NCBI GenBank assembly: GCA_950295325.1
Contig: OX485803.1
Span: forward strand, 11,966,001-12,030,000
Source: Polytrichum commune
Lineage: Eukaryota; Streptophyta; Polytrichopsida; Polytrichales; Polytrichaceae
Length of the DNA: 64,000 nucleotides
Reading direction: 5' to 3'
Shown here: positions 56,321 through 64,000 of the stretch, in pieces
Layout of the letters: each line of letters starts with the position of its first letter
Position numbering within the stretch: position 1 is the first letter of the stretch
Made by a program: the position numbers and the translations under genes
Notes under the pieces: generated by a model
Database searches by the model: none
What the model saw: the letters and a program-made list of their open reading frames with translations, nothing else
What the model was told of the DNA's origin: nothing

Positions 56321-59037
56321 ATGTCACATGATCATGAGGAAATTATTGTTGACAGAGAAGTCCACATGAATTGTCTCGATGATGCTGGAAGCAGTGCCAT
56401 TCGTGTGCATCCGGAGATCAAATCTCCCTCCAATCGGAAGATGAAGCCCAACATGACGGTAGACAGTCGGCGTGCGTTGGTGGAATACCTGCTGACTCGA
56501 GTCAAAGGCGACCAACAAGAGATGAAGTTCAAGCGAGGCGCCTTATCGAACGATGTGAGCATGTTCGGTGTCACGTGTGCAACCGTCTCGTGCATTTGGA
56601 AGCGCGCAATGGAATCCAAAGCTGACGGTAGCATTTGCATACATGTGATGGGCCGTAAACGTGGCCGCTCGGGTCGCAAGAAGAAGGAAATCGACTCGGA
56701 CCTCATCAAATCGATTCCTTTGGTGAACCGAAAAAACGTTCGAGCGCTCGTTGCAGGTATGGGTCTGTCTGCGTCAACTATCCATCGCGCCATCAAGGAT
56801 GGCCGGATTAAGAGACACTCCAATGCAATCAAGCCGTTCCTAACAGATGAAAACCAAATTGAGCGTCTCCAATTTTGTTTAAAGATGTTGAACCCAGACA
56901 ATCAAAACGAATTCCAAGACATGATGGATCAAATCCACATTGACGAGAAGTGGTTATATATAACGAAACAAACTGTCTGTTTCTTGTTGGCCCCTAGCGA
57001 AGAACCTCCGCACCGAACGGCAAAAAACAAACGGTTCATTACTAAGGTGATGTTCATGTATGCAGTCGCGGCACCTCGCCACGACACTGTCAAGAATCAG
57101 TGTTTTGACGGCAAGCTTGGTGTGTGGCCGTTTGTCTATCAAGAACTAGCTAAACGCAGTTGTAAAAATCGTCAGCGTGGTACAATGGTGACAAAATGTA
57201 TTGAGTTTGTCGTGTAAATAGCGATCGTGTGTCACTGCAGCTCGAGTACCAACCGCCACTAACAAACAACACTAAAACATAGCAAAGTCACACATAAACA
57301 ACACACCTCGACATGCCCCCCCTCAGCTGACCATGGAATCCCGCCAAGCAGCTAGGACCAATGACAATCTAAAGGGCATGGATAATGAAAGATTGTTCCG
57401 CAACTAACTAGTGTGGTAAAAAATATCCGGTTTTTATTTATTTATTTAAATTATTTATTTATTTGTCCGGTTTTTAATTAATTAATGCCTTAATTAATTT
57501 TAAAATAAAACAAAAATAATAAAAATAAGACAGATTGTCACTACGTAACCGGTTGGACTTGCAAACAATCGGATCTCAACCGGTTACGATCAAAAAAAAA
57601 TTTGAGAAATTAAAAAAAAAAAAAAAAAAAACAGGCAGCAGCAACTGCCTGCTGCTGCTACGCAATGCAGCTGTCTGCTGCATACTGTAGCCACCTGCAG
57701 CAGTCGACCTGCCGCCAACTAACGCGGGTAGACGCCGGCAGGGCCTGCCACTGTCCGGACTAGGGAGGAGCCAGGGGGATCCGGCTCCCAAAGGACTCCT
57801 CTCCTTTCTTTCTTTTTAAAAAAAAAATTATTTCACTGATTTTTTTATGTTTGATTCACAGATTCTTGAGCTTAGAATCGCAAATCCGCTTCCAAGCTTA
57901 ATGTCATGAATTCAAGCTTGAATGTAAGCAAAATAACATGAAATTCCGTGGAAAATGCAACACCTTATCACCACAATTCACCTTGAAGTAACATTCACAA
58001 GCAAACATTCACAAGCAAACATTCTTCACGTTGCTTCGCAAATTCGCGGTGTTCTCGTTCCGGAACTTCACAACTTTGTCACTCCTTGTCTTCACGCCCT
58101 CCTTTGCGCGTTACATCGAAGAATGAAGAAGAAAACATCAAAGATGAAGCAATTCTTGCCAAGTGAGAAGGAAAAGAATAGAACACTCATAATAGCTTTA
58201 AATCTCTCTTCAAATGCACACAACTAGTCAAGCTATCTCTCACTCCACCAAGGGAGAATCCAAGAGTGTAAGTAGGGGAAGAAAAACTCAATATTTATTG
58301 CAAAATCATGCAATCTACACCTCACACAAGCTCTCTCCACACACTAACTCACAAGACTTGATATGGCAAGAATGCCAAGCCAAGGAGGAGGCTCCTCACT
58401 TAGGAGCCTTCCTCTCCACATCTAGATTCATCCATCCAAATCTAGATGGATGAAATCCAACGGATAAGGTGCGGCCATCGACGCCGCATACCGTGACAAG
58501 TCTATCAACAAGGAGGAGATCCGCAAAATGTTAATCAGCAGTGAGGGAGAGGTTTCCGCGAGGTTGGCATGGCAAACGCACAAACACCTTCAAAATACAG
58601 CAAGACAACACCCGTCCTCATGTTTCCAACGATGACCCGTCTAAAGAAGCGGAACTCTCTAAAGATGGACGAGTTATTGAATTGGTGTCACAGCCTTCTA
58701 ACAGCCCGGACATGAATGTCCTTGACCTCAGATTCTTCAGGGCAATTTAATCGTTGCAACACCAGGTCCATCAAAAGGGGACTAACGACTTGATTTCAGC
58801 TACCATCAATGCTTTCCAGGATCTGCATTGGCAAAAGCTCATGAACATTTTTCTGACATGGCAAGGTTGTATGATAGAATGCATGAAGTGTGGCGGAGGA
58901 ATCGATACAAGATTCCTCATATGGCTAAAGCCGTGTTGCTTCGCCATGATGTCTTGCCGACGTCTCTGTCATGCCCGGAGGAGGTCCGTTTGGGTGCGGA
59001 GGCGTTGTTAGCCGTGAATGATAGGCATGAGTAGTGG
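56321..59037 (+). pseudogene. Mariner transposase, interrupted
   Basis: The 5' part (ATG at 56321 to about 57217) has a helix-turn-helix N-terminus, an ALVAGMGLSASTIHRAIKDG segment near residue 145 and the first catalytic Asp in IHIDEKWLY. The 3' part (about 58500-59037) has IQQDNTRPHV with the second Asp and NSPDMNVLDL with the third, 39 residues apart: the DD39D spacing of plant mariners. The three catalytic residues persist, but the gene is cut by the insertion. The 3' part also has a frameshift before IQQDN, a stop after FFRAI and a further shift near NRYKIPHM. It can no longer make transposase. Confidence 0.9.
57230..58498. mobile_element. LTR-like insertion in the mariner element (possible solo LTR)
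   Basis: The segment separates the two halves of the transposase and begins TGTCACTGCAG and ends CCGTGACA, a short TG…CA inverted pair as in LTRs. It has no coding capacity. No matching target duplication was found, so the ends could be off by some bases. It looks like an old, broken remnant. Confidence 0.35.
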
Positions 59038-59112
59038 TAATAACGAAACCATGGTTTTATTCTGGCACGGATTTTATGCAGAAGCCATGGTTTTATTGTG
59101 AAACAGAGGGAG

Positions 59113-60734
59113 TACAAACACCCATGACTCAGTTTACACAACATTGGAGAAACACATGCCATGGAGTCACAAAGCATCAACACCACCCAAGACTGAACCT
59201 TTGCAAAATTTAGCAACATGACACATCACAAGTAACATGAAAAACAACAACCAACATATTAACTACATTGTCAGTATAAGAAGTTCATGAACAAAGTACA
59301 AAACCAACAACAAGATCACTAGACTACACAACAAACAAACAAACCCTCTCTATCCAACAATTTTGATGAAGAAGAAGACATGGACATGGATGCTCAGGAA
59401 ATTCGACATTGGACTAACATAGGAGTTCAATGTCACCATACACTGGGGGGTATAAAGCACTTAGCCGAGGTGAAACGAAGTCCGCTTGCTTGGAAAGGTT
59501 ATGAGTGATGAACATGCCTTTGGGTACTTCCTATCCCAACCCACTCGACACCGGCATCAATGCGGCTACACGTATTTGGGCATGGTTTATCAAAATCCAT
59601 CTATGAAATTCAAAACAAAACATGCTACCCTTACTTCAAGGAAAAAGGGCATTCATTATGACGATGGGGGATGGGAAGCAAGTCATTGGAAAGGTCAAGA
59701 GAAAAATTGGATTCATCACGAAAGCTTGACACATGTGACTACACCTCAAAGGCGAAGCGGTCTGCAAGAACACGACCACCGCCATACTTAAGACTCTCAT
59801 GTGGAATTGTTACTATGACTAATTGAACTTGAAATCCTCTCACTTACCAAGGCGGAAGATGAGAAGGACTTTGCATTCATCATCCTCATTCTCATCACAA
59901 AGGAGGCCCAAGACAACCTCCTTAACAACGGCTTCATTTACCACTCCAAAAAACTCAAAACAAGCATCCCAAAGGATAAAAACACCGCCAATCCCTTGGA
60001 GCTAAGGATAAACATAACCCTAGTAACCAACAATTTACTTCAACAAGAGTCACAATCTACAATTAGCAAGATATTAAAGCGGAATTTTTGGGAGATCAAC
60101 ATAGTTTGAGTCCACTTCGGGTATGCCACTAACCACTCAGACGACCAACAAGCGGGTTGGTGTCACATACATTATCTCAATGCGGTCGTGTACACAGAGC
60201 GGCTCGATAAGTTTACATGCATTCTTGGGAGACAAATAGACTTCACCTCTCATAAAGGGAGCATAGATGGCACAAGAGCCCAACAATATTGCCATTCGTC
60301 TCGTCCACACCCCCACAAGAGAAGTCATCGCACAAAAGATACAAGCAATGCACAACACCGCCACCACCACTCCTCTAGTCATGGAGAAACATCTCTTCGA
60401 AACATTGAAGGAGTTTGTCGACACAGTAGATGGAAAACTAGCCACGCTAGCCAACAACATTAATTTCAATACATGTAGGTGAGTCAAAGCATCAACAAAG
60501 ACACTCAAGGTCCATGCCATCAAACATCCACACCATCATGAGCGTCCTAGCCACGGCGTTCTAACAATCAAACCACCACATCCACAACATCATACAAACT
60601 TTCACCACCACCTTGCCAAAACCTAAACATCTCCACAACGCACACACCCAACAAGCTCCAAGCTCCTCCACGAATGCCATACATGCGGGAGGCCTCAACA
60701 CACAACTCTAAGCACCACTAGGTTTTCCCAACAA
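59113..60734 (+). mobile_element. LINE ORF1-like region
   Basis: Starting near 59350 the plus strand reads DEEEDMDMDAQEIRHWTN, then in another frame GYFLSQPTRHRHQCGYTY. From 59823 it reads KAEDEKDFAFIILILITK…NPLELRINITLVTNNLLQQE…ISKILKRNF, then VHFGYAT, AGWCHIHYLNAVVYTE, LGRQIDFTSHKGSIDG, TPTREVIAQKIQAMHNTA and FETLKEFVDTVDGKLATLAN. A CHTCGRPQH start of a zinc knuckle near 60677 fits a gag-like ORF1. Several stops and shifts are present. CACTA insertion follows at 60735. Confidence 0.6.
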
Positions 60735-61049
60735 CACTACTAGAAAATCATGACCAAATCAACAAAAAATCAACAGATCTTTGTCGATCCGGGCACTGCA
60801 ATGACCGATTTCACTGATTTTTGAATTTTTGTAAAAATCAATTGTTTATTGCCTACATTTTTGTTGATTAGAATAGTACAATGACCAAATCAACAAAATT
60901 TTAGTAAATGTGGAATCTTTTTGGAATATTCTAGGATCTATTGGAATATTGTAAAATCTTTTTAATTTTTTGCAATTTATGGAATTGTAAGTGTATGGGT
61001 ATGGAAATAATTACGAATTCAAAGGTGTGTAAATATTACAAATATTATA

Positions 61050-61700
61050 TTAGTTGATTGTTAATATAATATATATATATGTATATATTAATATATATAT
61101 ATATGTATATATATGTATATATTAATATATATGTATATGAATTAATATGTATATGTATAATATGTATATAATATATGTAACATATAATATATATATGTAT
61201 GTATGTATATATGTATATATGTATATAATATGTATGTATATAATATATATGTACATAATATATATGTATATAATATGTATATATATAATATATGTAACAT
61301 ATATGTAACATATATGTAACATATATGTATATAATATATGTAACATATATGTATACAATATATGTAACATGTATGTATATAATATATATGTATATAATAT
61401 ATAATATATAATATATGTATACATTTACAGTAATTATATACAGTATATATTTACTGTAATTATATATAGTATATATTTACTGTAATTATATACAGTATAT
61501 ATTTACTGTAATTATATACTATATATATACTGTAATTATATACTATAGATATACTATAGATACTATATATATACTGTAATTATATACTATAGATATACTA
61601 TAGATACTATATATATACTGTAATTATATACTATAAATATACTATATATACTATATATATATTGTAATTATATACTGTATATATTTACTGTAAATATATA
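61050..61700. repeat. TATATG/TACTGTAATTA microsatellite-minisatellite
   Basis: The first 380 bases are ATATATGTATATA-type repeats. The rest is a 30-40-base unit with TATACTGTAATTATATACTA. Open frames on the minus strand here encode only Tyr/Ile/His runs and are not genes. Confidence 0.9.
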
Positions 61701-61768
61701 CATCAAGTAGGTAGTAAAGAGAAAATAGTGGCCCTATTCTAGAAAGGTTTAAAACACTCCATTTATAT

Positions 61769-61953
61769 CATGTGTGATGTGATGACCTAGTGGTTAATCC
61801 ACATGTGTGGATGTCACTAGGTGCAAGGTTCGATTCTCGTGGCCGATACCTTCGGCTTGGGCCTTGCCACTCAGGTGAGTGGTAGGTAGTCTATACTTTG
61901 TAGGTGAGGTATAGGTTGAGGGTTACTTGGGAGGTGTTAGGAAATGCAGATCT
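61769..61953 (+). mobile_element. tRNA-derived SINE with 11-bp target duplication
   Basis: It starts CATGTGTGATGTGATGACC, has an A box TGACCTAGTGGTTAA and a B box GGTTCGATTCT, and is flanked by TCCATTTATAT on both sides (61758-61768 and 61954-61964). At 185 bases it is a different family from the SINE at 30572-30942. It is nested in the CACTA element. Confidence 0.88.
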
Positions 61954-62167
61954 TCCATTTATATATTTTTTATTTTTTAATGTAATATATATATATATAT
62001 ATATTAAAAAATAAAAAATAAGTTTTTTTTTTAAAATCTTTTTGTGACCATATCAACAGAAAAAAATCAACAAAATTGTGTTACATCATGTCCAGGTCAA
62101 CGCGTCCTAAGTAACAACCGCGACCAACGCCTTTCTGTTGATCCGGACGTAGAATTTTCTACTAGTG

Positions 62168-64000
62168 CAACACCAACCACAGTCCACCATCAAGCCACCA
62201 CCAAGGACAGAGCTCTTACCTTGGATAGTGCAACCTTAGAAATACCACCAAGGACCTTCATACTTATGTTTTGTGTTGTTTTCTTCATTTATTATCTATT
62301 TAATGAAAAATGCAAGCCCATGACTTGGATGCTATCTATTTTCTTATCTCTCTCTTACATAACTTATAGGACGTACCTTTCTTTCAATCAAGCCTTCATG
62401 ACATTATTTTGGCCACACTCAACACCACTCAAAGGTCTCAACCGCTTCCCTCAACAACATTACCACCCCCAAACAACCACCATCAAAAGATACCCTAGAA
62501 AGAAACATCAATGGAAAAGAAAAAAAAAAAAAAAAAACAACTTGCACAACATCAAACCCAACACATACCCACCCCTCACATAAAGCATTACCCATATGTT
62601 GCCAAAATCACCATCCTCCTCATCATTATTACATACTCCCTCTCAATTCCAAACATACAAAACCCACCACTCCTAACACCAACATTATCATATACATCAC
62701 AATACTATTCACAAATCCTCCATTATATCATCATACTACATACACCCACATCCATGTCATAGCAATATTCCACCCTAAACCATACATACAAAGAGGCCCC
62801 ACAATGTTACCACTTATCAATTTTTCTCATTACATAGGAATATTCTAGTACATAACCCAAACCATATTTTAAAACCCAAAACTCCAAATAATACACCACT
62901 ACACATGGAACAACTCCAACCTCATTCTCCAAAATGGAGATATATCATGCAACCCATGATCATCACCCCAATTCTCAAGCACATGCCAAAAGCCTTCAAA
63001 CAAAGACAATCATAATACTACATAAAAACACCACAACTCTAAGAATTGAATATAAACACCTTGCATATTAATTCCTCCCGATCATGCAACCAACAATTTC
63101 CCCATCTCACCCGACACACACAACTACTCCAAACTCACCCCATTTAGCACCTATTATACACCCTAATTGTGTTTGTAAGCCCCACACTAAACCCAATGCA
63201 ACCAAATCCTACAAAATGGGTTCTCACCTAGAAGCCTCACCATCCTAAGATGCCTTCAAATGCTCCCACATCCAATAGATCCCCATCACCACTACGTGGC
63301 CAATCAAACAGATCCTCACAAACACTACAAGACATGAACACACCAACCAAGAAATCTATGACCACATAACACAAACCATCTCAAGGAATCTAAAAGCCTC
63401 GTTAAACACCGTACAACAACAATTTCCGAACTACCTAGAACAAGTCACCACCACTAATGATAACCCCACACTACTCATATGCATACAAGAAACCAAAATT
63501 CCCAAAGACAATTCCGCAAGATTCATAGATGCACAATTTCCATCATATAAAATCATATACAACAACACCCTGGACGCCCCTACATGCCTACGAAGACCCT
63601 ATATCCAATATGCACCACCCGCGGGGGGGGGGGGACTCCTTTTGATACACAAATTCATAACCTCCTCCGGAAATACCACCAAATTAGCAACACCAACACC
63701 ACTTGAACTAACCCCATACCTACAAATCATCATCATTTCTAATGAACCCTTCATACCAATCATCCTCATTCACATCTACTTGCCATCATACAAACAACAA
63801 TTGAGCAAACACTCAACACATACCCCACGCACACTCCACTTCTTGTCGAAGATTTCAATTAGGGCATCTTCCTCACTGAACGATGAATCCAACAAAACCA
63901 CCATGCACACCCCCCCCCCCCCCCCTTGCACTCCATTTGCAACCTCCCCACAAGCACCCCCAATATCTTCACTCAATTACTTACAGAGCATACTCTCTCC
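62168..64000 (+). mobile_element. LINE continued: spacer and apurinic-type endonuclease domain, cut by window end
   Basis: The open frame from about 63331 reads HTNQEIYDHITQTISRN, then LLICIQETKIPKDNSARF (catalytic Glu in QETK), YKIIYNN, GGGGLLLIHKFI and IIIISNEPFIPIILIHIYLPS, ending near 63910. This is the N-terminal endonuclease of LINE ORF2. The reverse transcriptase must lie beyond 64000. An 11-base G run (63622-63633) falls within the GGGG motif. 62168-63330 is A/C-rich with decayed frames. Confidence 0.75.

Larger units (their letters stand above)
55938..59112 (+). mobile_element. Mariner-like (Tc1/mariner, DD39D) transposon with TA duplication
   Basis: TIRs CTCCCTCTGTTTCAAAATAA and the inverse of TTATTGTGAAACAGAGGGAG are bounded by TA at 55936-55937 and 59113-59114. 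A second CCATGG block is present at both ends. The transposase is in two parts separated by a 1.27-kb insertion (57230-58498). The 30-bp TIR with a CCCTCTGTTTC core is the plant-type mariner end. Confidence 0.92.
60735..62167. mobile_element. Non-autonomous CACTA (En/Spm) element
   Basis: The ends CACTACTAGAAAATC and its inverse (ATTTTCTACTAGTG) are bounded by CAA (60732-60734 and 62168-62170), the 3-bp duplication of CACTA elements. Subterminal TGACCAAATCAACAAAA motifs occur at both ends (60752, 60881 and a variant at 62046), as expected for transposase binding sites. The 1433-base interior is mostly an AT microsatellite plus a SINE; no transposase. Confidence 0.9.

Noticed and set aside
57230-58498. 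Complete LTR retrotransposon
   Set aside because: Only one LTR-like block with no partner copy and no coding region is seen; at most a solo remnant.
61045-61424. Tyr/Ile-rich minus-strand frames of 88 and 100 codons
   Set aside because: They are pure translations of the AT microsatellite.
1-64000. CRISPR arrays, operons or bacterial-type systems
   Set aside because: Spliced nuclear genes, a tRNA intron and plant-type transposons show this is eukaryotic; the regular repeats seen lack the spacer pattern of CRISPR.

Overview
This window looks like nuclear DNA of a land plant, or of a close streptophyte relative. It carries a BRICK1 gene (SCAR/WAVE complex), a plastid glutamate/malate translocator (DiT2), a peroxisomal acyl-activating enzyme ending in SKL, and a nuclear tRNA-Tyr with an intron. 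All genes have GT-AG introns, and the genes sit far apart in AT-rich, transposon-filled DNA. The repeat load and the LINE type suggest a non-seed plant (bryophyte, lycophyte or fern). That is inference; the species cannot be read from the sequence.

Layout. 1-7.7 kb: no convincing gene; a 148-bp tandem repeat, a PIF/Harbinger-like MITE and a GGGCATGGGTGG minisatellite. 7.7-11.4 kb: copy A of a segmental duplication carrying an intact 285-codon gene of unknown function with two nearly identical basic motifs. 11.4-12.5 kb: a tRNA-Tyr fossil, two hairpin MITEs and the intact tRNA-Tyr gene. 13.7-15.1 kb: BRK1 (two exons, minus strand). 15.6-17.8 kb: LINE fragment. 18.8-20.4 kb: a long foldback transposon. 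22.2-24.1 kb: a DiT2 pseudogene made almost wholly of intron sequence plus part of exon 1, fused to copy B of the duplication (24.06-27.4 kb), which holds the second intact 285-codon gene. 28.7-31.7 kb: a LINE 3' end whose RNase H domain is cut by a TIR transposon, itself carrying a small ORF and a SINE. 31.8-36.3 kb: MITEs. 38.5-42.1 kb: DiT2 (four exons). 43.3-44.2 kb: repeats and a MITE. 44.9-46.8 kb: acyl-activating enzyme pseudogene, with its intact tandem partner at 47.4-50.0 kb. 50.3-51 kb: MITEs. About 51.2 kb to the end: a plus-strand LINE (ORF1-like region, then endonuclease domain) apparently broken up by a PIF-like element, a DD39D mariner (itself carrying an LTR-like insert) and a CACTA element (itself carrying a SINE).

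The host genes do not form an operon or pathway. BRK1 acts in actin nucleation, DiT2 in photorespiratory nitrogen recycling at the plastid envelope, and the acyl-activating enzyme in the peroxisome. The least explained content is the duplicated double-basic-motif gene and the way its second copy is fused to a broken DiT2 locus. The nested transposons give a clear relative order of insertions, several with exact target-site duplications.
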